NCBI GenBank assembly: GCA_002914845.1
Contig: JXTC01000257.1
Span: forward strand, 171,378 to 235,377
Direction: 5' to 3'
DNA from: Trema orientale
Lineage: Eukaryota > Streptophyta > Magnoliopsida > Rosales > Cannabaceae
DNA length: 64,000 nt
Below, piece after piece: positions 36,776-49,689 of this stretch (positions are counted from its first letter, which is position 1; each line of letters begins with the position of its first letter). The position numbers were made by a program, and so were the translations under genes. Below the pieces are notes generated by a model, which did not search any database, was not told the origin of the DNA, and was given only the letters and a program-made list of their open reading frames with translations.

Positions 36776-37080
36776 GTTTCAACCATTCCATTCCATTGGA
36801 ATGAAAAATTCATTTGAATGTGTGTTTGTTTTAACAATTTAGTTTTTCCATTCAAATGATCTTTTAGAATGTGTGTTTGTTTCAACAATTCAGATTTTCC
36901 ATTCAAATGGTCCATCCGAAAAGTTAACCATTGGAATGGTTTTTTTGTATCTTGAATGAGAATGGAGGAGGAGAGGTGTTTTTGAATGGTCCATTCCAAT
37001 GCTCCCATTCTAATTACAACACATTCCACTATTTTTTCTATTCAAATACACACATTCAAATAGGCGAAACAAACGGGCCC
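36776..37080. mobile_element. MITE, 305 bases, GGGCCCGTTTG ends
   Basis: Ends GGTCCCGTTTGTTTC and (reverse complement) GGGCCCGTTTGTTTC. Flanked by AAT on both sides. Block 1 has the uninterrupted site (11425-11440). Two internal copies of a unit with GTGTGTTTGTTT and TTTTCCATTCAAATG are in tandem. The ends and a 3-base duplication would fit PIF/Harbinger, but hAT is not excluded. The long minus frame here is not a gene. Confidence 0.8.
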
Positions 37081-37421
37081 AATAAAATTTTGCTAATTTA
37101 CTAATATGGAATATTTTGTAATCTACTAAATTATATGAGAGTGGACACTACATTAGTGCTTATTGTTAATTGTGACGTCTGATGTGTTAACCAAAGTTTT
37201 ACAACCACCATTTTATCAATTACACTTGGTACGTTTTCTTTTTAAAAAACAAATCAGATGATAATAATCATTAAAATCGACTATAAGCAAAATCCACAAG
37301 AGGGGGAAAAAAAAAGGAAAAAAAAAGAGAAGTAACAGGTTGAAATTTAATAGCATTAATACGTTTGTCACAAGTCACTATATCTATTTTCTTAAGAGGC
37401 TAAGTTGTCTAAGACATGGAG

Positions 37422-40400
37422 CACTACTAAAAATGTGCATTTTAGCGGCAAAAAAAATTGCCATAAAAGAATACAAAAATGCCGCAAAAAGGTTTGCGGC
37501 TAAATTTTGTGGCATTTTTTAAGTATCGTAATAGCCGAAATAGAGATCAAACCAATCAAAAATCAAAAATCTTGATATTCAATTCAATGTATCGTATGTG
37601 CGTATATATATATATATATCTATACATAAATGAAGAACAGAGTGAGTTAGACAGAGAGAGAGAGAGAAGAATACCCCAAGAATAGGATCCTTAAGAACTT
37701 GAACAACAAGAGCAAAGACAGAGTCGCAGCCAGCAGAGGCAGGAGAATCGGAAATGGAACCCATGGATGATGCAGAAGAGTAAGAGTCCCCAACAAGCAA
37801 GTGCCGAACCAGAGAGCTTAACCTCCGATCACTGGATCAGAAAAAGAAGAAGAAGAAGAGTCAGAATATGAATAAAGGAGGGCTGAGAAACAACAACTCT
37901 GTGTCTGTGGGCGAGAGAGGTGAAGTAAACCAAATAAAAACTAGAAGGCAAGTTTTGCTTTATAAACTACGAAACTCTTATGCTTTGCCTCTTTAATCAA
38001 AACCAACATTACACATAACACACTTATATATGTTATGTGTAAGGCAAATACATATAAATAAAACAATGCAGACTGATATAACCTTGCAGGGAGAGAAAAA
38101 AGAAAATCTTTTTAGACCATATAACTTAAATCTATGAGGCCCAAATAGGTAATTTGCTTGCTGGTCTGATATAATATCTCTAGATACATTATTGATATCA
38201 TAAACATTAAGTGCTCACCTGAAATGAGTTCAACAATCTATAAAGCTTTTCCCTTCTTCTAGAAACTGAAATTTTCAATAAGAGGTTGAGCCAAGAGCAA
38301 TCTGCAAGCGATCAAAATGTTAGAATTATAACGAGCAAGAAACATGTTGATTGAGAATATATAGCTATATAACAAAATTGAATGCTTGTGAAGGCTTAGC
38401 TAAACGAGCATGCGTCATTCATATTCAGACCAAAGAAAAAAAAATTGATAAAGATAACATGTATGTATACAAATAACTAAATCCAAACAATACAAAATAT
38501 TAGCAGTGTCAGAACTTGTAGAAGGGCTTGGTAGCTGTCGATTTTTACAAATATTATATTGAGCTCAACGTTAGCTTCCTTTGTTTAAGCTTCTATTAGC
38601 TAGGTACATATATATATATATACATTAATATATATCGTGGTCGTGGATGTAATTCTCTCGACGGAATCGGTCCTGTTCATATTTTAGCTAACACAGGTCA
38701 CGTTTTAACTAACATAGTATTGCACAAACGTGATATATGTTGGCCAAATCATGAACGGGACCGGTCCCATCAAGGGGACCACATTCGGGTCCATATATGG
38801 TTGTATATATATATATATGTATGTATATACACTACCCAAAAAGCAAAAGGATATAAGAATAAATTATGCAATAAAAAGACTAAGAATACATGAAGAGGAT
38901 CCTAAGAGCATGTAAAAGTTAACTTAGCCGTACATACATGATTACATACACTATATTAATTGGGAAAAAGATATACTGGCAAAAAATTAAGGCCAAAAAA
39001 AAAAAAAAAGGGCTAACTAACAAGACTAATAGACAGCAAAGAAGACTAACTAACAAGACTTTTGACTGTTTTAAGTCCAATTTTTCCTGAGCAAAAAATG
39101 AAAAAACACGACTTTGACTTTCTATTAAACTTAGCCGTCCAGTTTTTCTTCATGTCTAAAACCCGAATTAACACTTGATAATCTTGTTGATTTCTAGTAA
39201 AGCTTTCCTCTTTCTAACTTTGTTTTATTTTGGTCTTAATTGACAGGTTCTATCTGTTCTTTTCACCTTTGTTACTGGGAAGCTCACTTTAAAAACACCG
39301 TAAGTTTGAAAATCATCTCACTTTTCCATGAATTTCGAGTAGTTGATTACTTAGCCAAATTCTGCCTTGGTTTGAATTTTTGTTTTCTCAGTATAGTGTA
39401 TCCAAGCAAGCGCTTTGTAGTAGAAACCCTGTTCTAATTAGGGAGGGAAAAAAAGTTTAAAAATCTATATTCTTGGCAAGCAAACAGGGCATAATGGACT
39501 TGCATATATGCACTGGTTCTAATTAAGCCTATTTCAATGTGAAACATACCAGATAAATTATCAAGGAAAATGATGTGCTTTTAGCTTAACAACGAATTGG
39601 GATACATGCGTACTAAACCAATCCCCCCTTAGAAGATTTTTGCAACCAAATTACATAAGTTCAAACCGAAAACTCCCTTCCAAAACTCCAAAAAAGGGAT
39701 TAAACTGAAATTGCAATCCCACTATTTAGTTACTCAACGGCCATTGCTGGTTCAATTTCCAGTCCAAAAGAAAACTTGGGAATCCAGTCCAATTCGACCC
39801 CAAATTTTCTCGGCAACCAAACAAGTAAGACCAAGTCATAATGAATTCAAAAGCCAGATGTTTTACCTTTAAAAATCCACCATTATCGAGCTTATGATTC
39901 CCTCCGCTAAGATCCAACGAACACGGATCAGACAAACCTGTCAAAATTAAAAACACAATCAAAGAAACCCTATGATTTCAACACTGGAGAGTCAACGTTT
40001 GAAACTGATCAGAATATCCCAAGAATATCCCAAATAGCAACCTAATTGAAGATGAAAATAGATCTCCAACACTGGATTTTGGAGCCAAGATAGAATCACC
40101 TGTTTACATTTTAATACCCGAAATTGAACCTCCTGCTCGAAAACGGAACTAACAGCCCAAAGCTTCGGATGAAAATGGAGGTAGCAGCCGGAACTTCGGT
40201 CGAAAATGGCGATGGCCGACGGAGCTTAGAACTTTGATCTCAGCTCCGGCCATGAATTCCGTATTGTTTTTGGTGTGAATGAAATGTGGGGGTTGGAATC
40301 GGGTCGTTTATACAGAATAAGGAATAGCTGTATAAATGGCTTCTATGGGTCTAACGCTATAGGGTTAAATGCTTGGATTGGACCATGGAATAAAATTAGG

Positions 40401-40698
40401 GCCTATACCGTTCTGAATTACTGGGCTCGGGCCTTCTAAAGAAATGTTCCAAGTATTTTCCATACTTTTTTCTGATAATTATTATTATTATCAACAAAAA
40501 ATATCGAAAATAGATAGGTGCTAATTTTAAAAATAATGTTCAAATTTTGCGGCATTTTTAGAAGAAGTGCTATTATTTTGCGGCATTTAATAAAATGATG
40601 TTATTTTTACAGCAAATTCTTAAAAAATGCCGCATTGCTAAAACTTTTTGCTGCATTTGTTGCAAATGCCGCAAAAACTTATTATACTTTTAGTAGTG
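37422..40698. mobile_element. Non-autonomous CACTA element, 3.28 kb, with host-like captured sequence
   Basis: Left end CACTACTAAAAATGTGCATT and right end (reverse complement) CACTACTAAAAGTATAATAA. Subterminal repeats contain GCGGCA/TGCCGC many times at both ends (37445-37515 and 40545-40675). Block 1 has the unoccupied site at about 15600-15625. The flanking triplets (GAG, AAT) do not match, so the target duplication has decayed. No transposase is seen. Two minus-strand stretches look like captured gene leaders: 37930-37665, and 40250-40085 which begins ATGGCCGGAGCTGAGATC and runs to a GT donor. Confidence 0.82.
37665..37930 (-). other. Captured host first exon inside the CACTA element
   Basis: On the minus strand a CT-rich leader is followed by ATG at about 37762 and a short open stretch encoding MGSISDSPASAGCDSVFAL and then VVQVLKDPILG, ending at a plausible GT donor near 37677. 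Composition (GC-richer, balanced codons) differs from the surrounding element. I do not recognise the donor gene. It is probably a transduplicated fragment rather than a gene. Confidence 0.45.
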
Positions 40699-41476
40699 AA
40701 TCCAGGATACGACACATTCGGACAAAGCGAATGAGTATGCTCAAGATTGCAAGAACGCTACAAGTATTATCAACTCGCTTACTCTTCAGAACCTTAGCTT
40801 AGATCAGATTTTTCTTATTGAACTGTCTTTGAGTGTGAACAAATATCTTCTAGGTCACATTAATGTATAGCTTTATTACTAATTATAGGCTGCATTTATA
40901 TTTTTTTAAAGAGGCAATTACAAGAAAAAAAGTAATAAGATCTCCATTATATTGTATTAATGAATTAATACGGGGAAAAAAAAAAAAAAAAAACCTTTTC
41001 TTTCCTGCAAATATTAGCGTCTAGCTTTTATTATTACTATTATTATCAATGGCAAATATTTTGATTGTCTTAATATGACAACCACGTCACAGCGCGCCAA
41101 AAAAAAAAAATCATATTTATGTAGCCAAATTTTTCTTAATTAAGAAGAGGAGACAAGACCATGAAATCTTCAATTATGTTAAATGTGGCTTTAGAGAGAA
41201 TAACAAAAAAGTAATAAGACTAAACTATGTGTTTATTATTCAAAGAAGGAATGACTTTACTACCTTGGCTGCACATGCAGTTCCTTGTTTGAGCTGAAAT
41301 TACAGGGAAATAATTAGAGTCCCCTTTTGCTGAAGCTGAAACAAACAGTTTGAAATAATAAGACTGATATGACTGTACATTTTTCATCGAGTCTCACGTC
41401 ACGCAACGAGTCTCAGGTGAGGAAAACACAGCACCCTTGATTGTATTAATTAGCAGAGTTAATGTTGTTTCTTATA

Positions 41477-41636
41477 GGACGCATTTGGTATAGGATTCAA
41501 ATCTTATTCTTCAAATTCAGAAACAGCTTTTATATAGAAAGTTAGAAGGATAAAATATTTATCTTTCCAACTTTCTATATAAAAGTTATTTATGAATTTG
41601 AAGAATATGATTTGAATTTTATACCAAACGCGCCCC
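41477..41636. mobile_element. Foldback MITE, about 160 bases
   Basis: GGACGCATTTGGTATAGGAT and (reverse complement) GGGGCGCGTTTGGTATAAAA begin arms that pair through GAATTTGAAGAATATGATTT and AACTTTCTATATAAAAG nearly to the centre. TATA-type flanks. Confidence 0.82.
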
Positions 41637-41992
41637 TATATTTTTTTCCTTTTATCTATAAGACTAATGTTAGTTGATGCTGAGGGATATGAACGTGATG
41701 CGTTACCCTCTAGTATGTATCATTGTATTGTTTGGTACTTTGGTAATCCAAACTATATATTGGTCTTCCTCTGCCATTGAACTTTTGCAAAATTTTAAAT
41801 GTTGGCTCCAAAAAACAAAACGAAACAAAACTACAGTAACTATCTCCCTATAATTTGTGATTTGGCCGTCAACTTACATGTTTGTCCATGCTTCATTAAT
41901 TTGTTCTTTACTACACATTTTGTTCATTTGTATTTACTGCTGATAGATGACACTAAAGTTCATTAGCGATTGAACTACTTTTATGACAGGTT

Positions 41993-42493
41993 ATGAAGAT
42001 TATTTTATATGCGAATATGCTTCTTGCGATTGTAGTTGCCACATCAGTTGACACTAGGAGAATAGAAGAAATAGAATCTCATGGCTTAGACGACAGAAGG
42101 TCTGGTTTCTTGAATCAAAATATGAGCTTACCAGCGGTCTTTGGTCTTATCGGAGGTATGATGCTGAGCATGATTTTGGTGGGCATATGCTATAGACGAT
42201 GTACACATACCTCAACCGAATTGCTACATTTTGCTGCACCAGCTTTAGAGCATGCTCCACATACAGAAACGGCCGTCGAGTTAACCATTACAATTGACTC
42301 ATTTTCCGTCAGCAGCTTTCCATGCGAGGAGCAGACTACCTTTGGAGTGGACTGCCCTATATGCCTTGAGGAGTTTACTGCTGGGGAGAGTGTACGGATC
42401 GCCAACTGTGGCCATCTCTTTCACACAGAGTGCGTTCATAGTATGCTGGGAGCTCATAAAAGACGATGTCCTTGTTGCAATATTAACTTCTGA
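41993..42493 (+). CDS. Small membrane RING-H2 finger protein (ATL-like E3 ligase), intact
   Basis: Single-exon frame of 166 residues. Residues 1-20 (MKIILYANMLLAIVVATSVD) look like a signal peptide. Residues about 47-67 (VFGLIGGMMLSMILVGICY) are a transmembrane segment followed by basic YRR. The C-terminus carries a RING-H2 finger: CPIC, 14 residues, C-G-H, LFH, TEC, 11 residues, then CPCC. That is all eight zinc ligands in C3-H2-C3 order. RING-H2 proteins of this layout are usually ubiquitin E3 ligases on endomembranes. It differs from canonical ATLs: the only GLD tripeptide lies before the membrane segment rather than between it and the RING, and the usual Trp after the sixth ligand is absent. 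A CAG three bases before the ATG is shared with the paralogue, so a 5' UTR intron acceptor is possible. AATAAA at about 42602 could be the poly(A) signal. Target and physiological role are unknown. Confidence 0.85.
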   Translation: MKIILYANMLLAIVVATSVDTRRIEEIESHGLDDRRSGFLNQNMSLPAVFGLIGGMMLSMILVGICYRRCTHTSTELLHFAAPALEHAPHTETAVELTITIDSFSVSSFPCEEQTTFGVDCPICLEEFTAGESVRIANCGHLFHTECVHSMLGAHKRRCPCCNINF

Positions 42494-42720
42494 TTTGAGC
42501 TTTCAGTTTGTAATTTTTTATTTTACACTAGTTTTGTTACGTGCCAAGGGTGTTAGGAAGTCATTTTATAACAATATTACATGTTAGTATATGTTTAATG
42601 TAATAAAAGTATTCAAGTCAATCAGTTTTACTACGTATATATTAGAGTTGATTTATCTATTTTTGTGTTCGGTAAGTATTTGATTTAGTGAAAATTATAA
42701 TTGCTAGATTTGTTGAAATC

Positions 42721-43022
42721 NNNNNNNNNNNNNNNNNNNNNNNNNNNNNNNNNNNNNNNNNNNNNNNNNNNNNNNNNNNNNNNNNNNNNNNNNNNNNNNN
42801 NNNNNNNNNNNNNNNNNNNNNNNNNNNNNNNNNNNNNNNNNNNNNNNNNNNNNNNNNNNNNNNNNNNNNNNNNNNNNNNNNNNNNNNNNNNNNNNNNNNN
42901 NNNNNNNNNNNNNNNNNNNNNNNNNNNNNNNNNNNNNNNNNNNNNNNNNNNNNNNNNNNNNNNNNNNNNNNNNNNNNNNNNNNNNNNNNNNNNNNNNNNN
43001 NNNNNNNNNNNNNNNNNNNNNN
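42721..43022. other. Assembly gap of 302 unknown bases
   Basis: A run of N immediately beyond the 3' flank of the intact RING gene. Frames drawn across it are meaningless. Whether this copy also carries an inverted arm cannot be judged here. Confidence 1.
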
Positions 43023-43485
43023 GACTCTAATCCTATGGTAAGTTATATTGTTTGCTGTTACGTGAAAGAACAATAGAGGGAAAGAATTAATTAATTTGTT
43101 GGATTTTAGTATCCATAACATTAGAGGACAAGAACAATAATAGCAAATTCCTTGTTTAATGCCCACTGAGATTTTCGATTGTGTATATGCTTAATGAAAG
43201 AAGAAATTAATAATGTCTTCACTTTATTTATATGTGTATGAGTATGTCTTAAGTATGCCAAAAGCATTTATTGTTTAATATGTATTCTAAAACCTGTCCT
43301 AATTCTGAGGCTAGTATATAGTATAACTATATGTCGAGTGCATCCTACAAGTTCGATATATGGTTTATGTTTTGTCTTGTTTTCTTCCTTTTTGTTTTAT
43401 TTCTCTAGTTTCTTTCTTACTTTTTTTTTGGCTTATTTTATATGGAAAACCAAGAAACCAAAGTTTATGCTAATTGCCCATATGC

Positions 43486-44037
43486 TTTATGTCATGCTTG
43501 TATACACACTTTCAATTTTTTGTTTATAAAATTCGAAAACAAAAACAAAAATTTTATTTATGCTTTTAAATTTTAAAAATAAAAAAACTTGTTTGGTTAC
43601 ACATCAAATTACTTTTAATTTTTAAACACAAAAAACACAAACATGCTCGGTAACTATAAAAGTTAATTCTAAAAATATAATTTTTTAAAATTTATTTTGA
43701 AACATGTCATTTTTAAAAATTTATTAAAAAAATACCATCTACAAAATTACTATTTTTAATATTTTATATAGAAAAATATCACTTTTAAAAGTTTATTTGC
43801 AAACATACCACTTTAAAAAATGATTTAGAAAAATACCACTTTTTGGGTTTACCTTTTTTTTAAAAAAAGTTTTGGAAGTGAAAAATTCTCACTTCCATTA
43901 TTTTAAAAAAATTGTGTTTACAACTTTTTTAAACAGAAAACAAAAACAATGTTACCAAGTACGTTTTTCAAAAACACTTGTAAATTTTTGTTTATTTAAA
44001 CATAAAACAGAAAATAAAATTGTATCCAAACAAATTC
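43486..44037. repeat. AT-rich insert with imperfect 30-base repeats
   Basis: Absent from block 1 (join at about 22880). The two ends share CTTGTTTGGTTAC and (reverse complement) ATTTGTTTGGATAC, suggesting a foldback element. Inside are several AAAAATACCACTTTTAAAA-type units like those at 7200 and 11820. Confidence 0.5.
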
Positions 44038-44902
44038 TTAATAGAGTATAATCATTTCTAACCATATTTTAAAGTTCACGTTGAAATATTAGACAAGTTA
44101 TAACTCGATTACAAAATAGACTCCTTTCAAATAATAATTTGAAAATCAGAAACTGCTCATGTATCTGCACTGCCCCAATAGAACTAACCTTTATCGAATA
44201 ATTGTGTCTTTGACAATATATAATTAAAAGATGAAACAACCGTAGTAAAATGGGCTCTAAAATTTTGATGAATACACATTGAAATATGTTAATTTTCATT
44301 TTTTTTTTCACCTATCTTCACTTTTTATGCAACTAGTAGAATGTCACTATAGTTTAGCCTATGCTTGATAATTCTATAAAAATAGAATTATTTGTACTCT
44401 TTTATTTATTAAATGAGTGTCTTTAAGTATTTTTAGTTTATATTTTAATTAATTTAAGTTATTTTCTTTGATTTATTTTAATTGTATTTCTTTTAGGTAT
44501 TTTAGTTCAATTCGCTTAAGCTTTATTTAATTTGATTTAGATTCATTTTAATTAAATTTATTTTCCTTTATTTAATTTTTTTTGATTTAGATTTAGTTTT
44601 TATTTAATTTATTTTAATTTATTTTTTAAATAAATCTCAGAAATTGGATCATCAGCAGTGCGAGTGTGGATGTAGAGTGTTAATGGCGATCTAAGCCGTC
44701 CATTCAAGCCACCAAAGCATTAGCAGCGTGCATGTGTTTCAAGCGAGAGAGCTAGCGTGTCACATGTGGATAAGAAGGTCGGTCAGACATGAGGCCTGTA
44801 GCCTGTTAGCATTGCAACGACTTCTCCCAATAGCTGGATTCTGTGCAAGTGGGTTCACATGTATCAGGTTCTCTTGTCCATTCTTTCAACACCCACGCCA
44901 AC

Positions 44903-46338
44903 TGATGATAATTATTTACGAAAAACGTGACAAAATCTGAGATTAGCAGAAGCGTGGAAAACAAAAACTTTCTGGATTATAGTTTTTCATAAAACATTTT
45001 CAGGATCTTTGTTATAGTTTAAATACATACAAGAGAATAAGTACCTCAACCAATGAGTCATCTTCATAAGCACCAGGCTTGTAACTGCAGAGGTGTGTGA
45101 GTACCTCGATCTTGATCAATTCCAAATAAGAATCCAATAACTCCAATGGCCTCCAATGGTGGCTCTAAAAATCTCTCTCACTCCTTTCTCTAAGTTTTCT
45201 AAGTGTAGCTGCCGAACAAATGTTCTCAGCAAACCTGAACTGTACTCGCAAAAGAGAGGGAGGGGGGATGATCCTTTTATAGGCTCCTCTATAGGGGAAC
45301 TCGGCCAGCCTGAGTGGGCCTAGGGGCTGGCCGAATTTAACCTATTAATAAGCAGTGGCCCACACTTACTCCGACTTTTTCTCCTTTATATGTACTACTA
45401 GTTATGGACTTATCTACTAAAGTTCCAAACTACACTCTTGAACTAAATAAATGTCACAAGATACTTTATAATTAAAATAATATCCATTAGATATTTTAAT
45501 ATTTGCGTGTGTATCTCCACATAAATACCGATAATTGGAGCTAGGTAAAATTATCATTTTGGTCCCTCCAATTATATCTTTCAATTCCTTGATATAAGAC
45601 TATATCTAATGGATCATCAGACTTATAGAAAGTTTCAATTAATAAAATTACTAATTTTATTAATTACTTAACTAAGGTTTAAATCATCCAAGCTCCTGTA
45701 GCTCATTAAGATAGTGTTCACTTCTCTATATAACAGAGTCGTGGATTCTATATCTATAAACATATGTTCACAATGCCCATAATAATGCATTTCCAAAATG
45801 TCAGGCTCTAGATCGTCAACTAATTGATCTGTACTTTTTAACATCTCAAATAATACAAGTTACGGACTTGAGTTCATTACCTATTTCAGGATCAAAAAAG
45901 ACATGTGTTAATTATTAACTTTATGAGAATATGTTCTTATCAATGACACTTATTATAAGAATATATTTCATATGATTCTTGTTCAATATACTTTTACATA
46001 CACCAGGACTTTTCACACATGGTCAAACCAGTAGCTCAAGCCACGTTATAAATGCTCAAAGTCTTGTAATATAATCCAAGAGAAGTGTCCAGCTTCTCTT
46101 ATTAGTTGTAAACAATCTTATTTGACTTAATTAGGGAAAAATATCTCAACTTTAATAAACAACTTTATTAAACTATTTCTCAAATAAATCCGTCACAGAA
46201 CCTTTTAATATTTACTATTGTACAATAATTAACGCATTTATCACAAATATTATGTATGAAATATGACTTTATTAAATATCCAAAATATTCAAGAAATATC
46301 CATAAATAATTAACACTTTTTTGAGCATATTCCTAACA
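44903..46338 (-). mobile_element. Copia-type solo LTR fossil, nested, 1.44 kb
   Basis: Read on the minus strand it begins TGTTAGGAATATGCTC and ends ATTATCATCA. Flanking pentamers CCAAC and TCAAC match at four of five bases. No primer-binding site follows the end and no internal region is present, so it is a solo LTR. It sits within the gypsy-type fossil. Confidence 0.6.
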
Positions 46339-46519
46339 TCAACTTCTTTCCTCCCATATTTCCACATGTCAATCATACATAAGATAAGTGCTTATTTCAT
46401 ACTTTATCGTTGGCACCAGATAACTCCACCATCTTAGTACACTACATTGACGATTCCACTAAAACCAAACTTCAATTTTATTATGATTTTTCCCGTAATT
46501 CGAGAATTCTATGAATTAA

Positions 46520-46615
46520 GACAGCTACTTAGATCAATTGATAGAGCAAAGCTTCTAAGTCCTTCGTAAACTGGAGATCTTAAGTTCAAGTAGAGCTAGG
46601 AATGCTAAAGAAAAT
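46520..46615 (+). repeat. tRNA-derived SINE fragment
   Basis: AGATCAATTGATAGAGCA resembles tRNA box A (TAGCTCAGTTGGTAGAGC) and GAGATCTTAAGTTCAAGT resembles box B, at tRNA-like spacing. It lies within the LTR-fossil region. Confidence 0.6.
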
Positions 46616-47759
46616 CCTTAAGGATTATAGGGCCCACAAGGTACAATACAGATGAGTAATGATAACGGTTTGTATATAAGAGTCATAAGTCCATGGGCCA
46701 AGGGCTAATAACAGTCACAAGTCCGTGGGCCTTATGGCTCTTATATACAACTCTTATAATGTTTTCTTTTCTTTCAGCCATGAACTAAATTTATTTTTCT
46801 AGGGCTACATCGTAGCCAGATTATGATGTTTAATTTCTCTTAGTTTCAATTCAATTGATATTTATTCGGTGGAGTAATTTTGATCTATACTTAATACTTC
46901 TGGCCAATTTCTGTACGATTTAGAGATTTGATTTGAGACTGAGAAGTGATAATTAAATTTGTTATGATCAAATTATCATGAGATTGTTATAGGATAGAGA
47001 TATCTATAAATCTTATGCAGCACTTATGAATTTCTTGTTTTTAATGATTTTTGGTAAGTTAGAGTTTTGACAAAGATGCATGACCTAGCTTATTGAATTA
47101 AATTGTTAATGCTTGAGAGAGATTAATAATTGCATTAGAGAAATTTGCTGGAAACATTAGGTATACATATTGATTGAATTAATAAGAGAATTATACTGAT
47201 TAATATAGGTGAAATAAAAAATCCTAGGACTTTAACTCATTGATTGTCCTATTTACTTAATTTTGCTTTTCTTTTCTTTAAATTAGTTATTTAGAATTAT
47301 TTTGGTGCTATTTCCAAATAAAATTAGAGTTAGATAATTTTAGTACCTAGTAAACATAGTCCTCGCGGGAATGATACTCACTCATTACTTTATTACTTAT
47401 TCGATACGTGCACTTACATTCATAGTTTACACAACAACTCTCTCTTCTGCTACAAAGACTTACCTAGAAGCCGATTTTAGTTGATCAATATACATCAATC
47501 ACAATAAGCAAGCATATAAATAACTTGCTGCTAGCTAGTTATTCTTCCCGATAGACACATAATGAATGCGTGAAACACCGTCACTTTTCAAAGCCATGGG
47601 CTCCATCATCTTTATTACTTTTCTCCCACATATTTCCTTATATGTGGCCTCTCTACTTCCCTCTTTCTCTCTTCCCTCGATAAATCTTTCTCTCATTCAT
47701 TATCTCTCTATTTTAGCTATGAAACCTACTTATAGCCACCTTACTAGTCACTCCCACAC

Positions 47760-49680
47760 TAATAGAAAAGGGTGCTAGGTTCCTAAAACTGCAAGCCATG
47801 GAACTACAAACCTTTACTAGCCAGAAAAAGGCTCAACTTGCCCAAGAAGTCAACAGAGCTCAAGTCGCCCTTCATTTTGATTTGCACAACTCTGCCAATA
47901 CTTGTTGTTATTAATGCTACTATTAGGAATGCCAAGTCTTTGCACCTTTTTGGCTAGCTCGATGCCATTGCCGCTCTCTCTATTTGCCGAAGTTGAGGAA
48001 GAAGCAAATGGGAACACGATGGTTTGAAATTTTTGAGGTGTGATTTTTGATGCAGCCATTGGATCATCGATCAAGTAGCATTTTTGGAACATACTGGTTA
48101 ACAAATGAAAAATAATAGGAGAGCTATATTTGCACCCCTAAGTAGTATAAAGACACCCCTTTTTAATATCGAAAAGACTAAATTGGACAAACTTTAAAAT
48201 AACGGTACACCTCCAACTTCTAGGTTTGCATTTTTAGTACCCTCCACTTAATTTTTTTCCTATATATATTTTCTCTTACAACCTTCCTTCGCCTTCCAAA
48301 CCTCTCCCACATTCCGATATTTCACTATTCTGTTTGAATATTAATTTCTAATATTTAAACGATTATTCTATTTCTTTCTTTTTGATTTTTTTTTTGTTTT
48401 TTATTTTACTGATAAACTGAAGGTGATATTCACGCATATCATCTCAAACCAACTTTGGAGAGAGATAATATAACTAAAAGATTAAATTCAGTTGACGATG
48501 AATTATGATTTCATAGTTATATCTTTCTCTTGGAAATTGAGGAGCAATGCTAGCTCAAATAATATTAATATACAGTTCCTATTTGTTTAAGAGAAAGTTG
48601 TAGAATCCTCATTTCTGTTAAGAACATGCCTACAGGCAACATGTTGGCAAATTCACTAGCGAAAGGCTGACCTTATAGGTATTTTGAGAACACGCACCCC
48701 CGTGTGACTGTTAGGAGCCTTAGTTGTATTAAGCTAGTGAGAGCTTATTGCCATCCAAGTATGATGAACATGTTGTTGATTGATTTGGATTACTTATATT
48801 TTATGTAATACATGCATGATATGGATCCTAGTCACTTTTTATGATGTGCGTATATATGCTTATTCAATAAGTGGCACGTTGATTAGGGACGTCCCATCTT
48901 AGTCTTAATATGTGTACTGTTAATAGATCCATGTATGAAAGTTGTCGCTATACTTTATGAATCTTTAGTGTCTAATTATGTATGATACTTGTATCCTATC
49001 GATTCAGTATTATGCATCATTAGTTTTGGCTATTTATGTTTAATTATAAGAGACTTTTATATTTAGCCATATTATGATTGAGTATTTATTATATGATTAT
49101 GCAGTCCAAGTAGGATAATGTTGGAATATTTTATATGAACTAGAATAATTATTGGTAACTCACTATATGTCTCGATTAAAGTATGTTATGAACATCTATA
49201 TGATTATGTATTTAATTATGCATGATATTACTAATTGGACCATAATGGGATAGACCCTAGCTAATTAACTAGCTTGAAGCCCCATGGATTCCATCTTTTG
49301 CTAACTTTGGTCAGCCCATTGAGCCAAAGATCTCGTCTATAAAGATAGACACACATAATAAGGCCCATGAGCCCATTTTGCTGATATTAAGAGGCATGGT
49401 TTGAAGCTGGTAGCTACAAAAATATTGTGTGTGTTGGTGTGGAGAGAATGCTAAGGCAAAGAGATGAGAGCCATGATCACCCTCTAGTACACTTGGCTTG
49501 TTGATCTTGTAGATAGTTCTTGAAGATATTGGCTGCAAATTTTTCGTGAAGCTGGAGGTAAGTCCCAAACTTTCCTATATAATGATATACCTCAAATATA
49601 AATGGATATTGTTTAATTTTTGACTATGTTGTGGATGAGCTATATTTTGTGTTTTGTGATTGATTGTGCTCATCACATTA
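47760..49680. other. Spacer between block 2 and N2
   Basis: A minus-strand frame at 48104-47850 (…MAASKITPQKFQTIVFPF…) is GC-richer than its surroundings and may be a decayed gene end, but I recognise no family. The remainder is AT-rich without clear features. Confidence 0.35.
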
Positions 49681-49689
49681 TTTTACTAA

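Larger units (their letters stand above)
44366..47436 (+). mobile_element. Gypsy-type LTR fossil (candidate solo LTR), interrupted by a second LTR
   Basis: It starts TGATAATTCTATAAAAATAG and ends near TTTACACAACA, a style common in plant Ty3/gypsy LTRs. The segment lies inside a stretch of block 2 that is absent from block 1. Removing the nested LTR leaves about 1.6 kb. No primer site or coding domain is seen, and a clear target duplication was not found, so the ends are approximate. Confidence 0.4.
36729..47745. repeat. Segmental duplication block 2 (RING-H2 unit, right copy)
   Basis: Direct-orientation partner of 11381-23275. Private insertions here: a MITE at 36776-37080, a CACTA element at 37422-40698, a foldback-like AT-rich insert at about 43486-44037, and about 3.3 kb of LTR fossils at about 44316-47620. 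It lacks the LTR-like insert, short LTR element, CACTA element and hairpin arm of block 1, and the segment equivalent to 12796-15587. Confidence 0.85.

Noticed and set aside
36643-37029. 128-residue minus-strand frame with repeated HLNGK / LLKQTHI units
   Set aside because: It lies over a MITE (36776-37080) whose internal tandem repeat explains the repeated peptide.
42657-43166. Long frames across the N run
   Set aside because: They are open only because N cannot form a stop.
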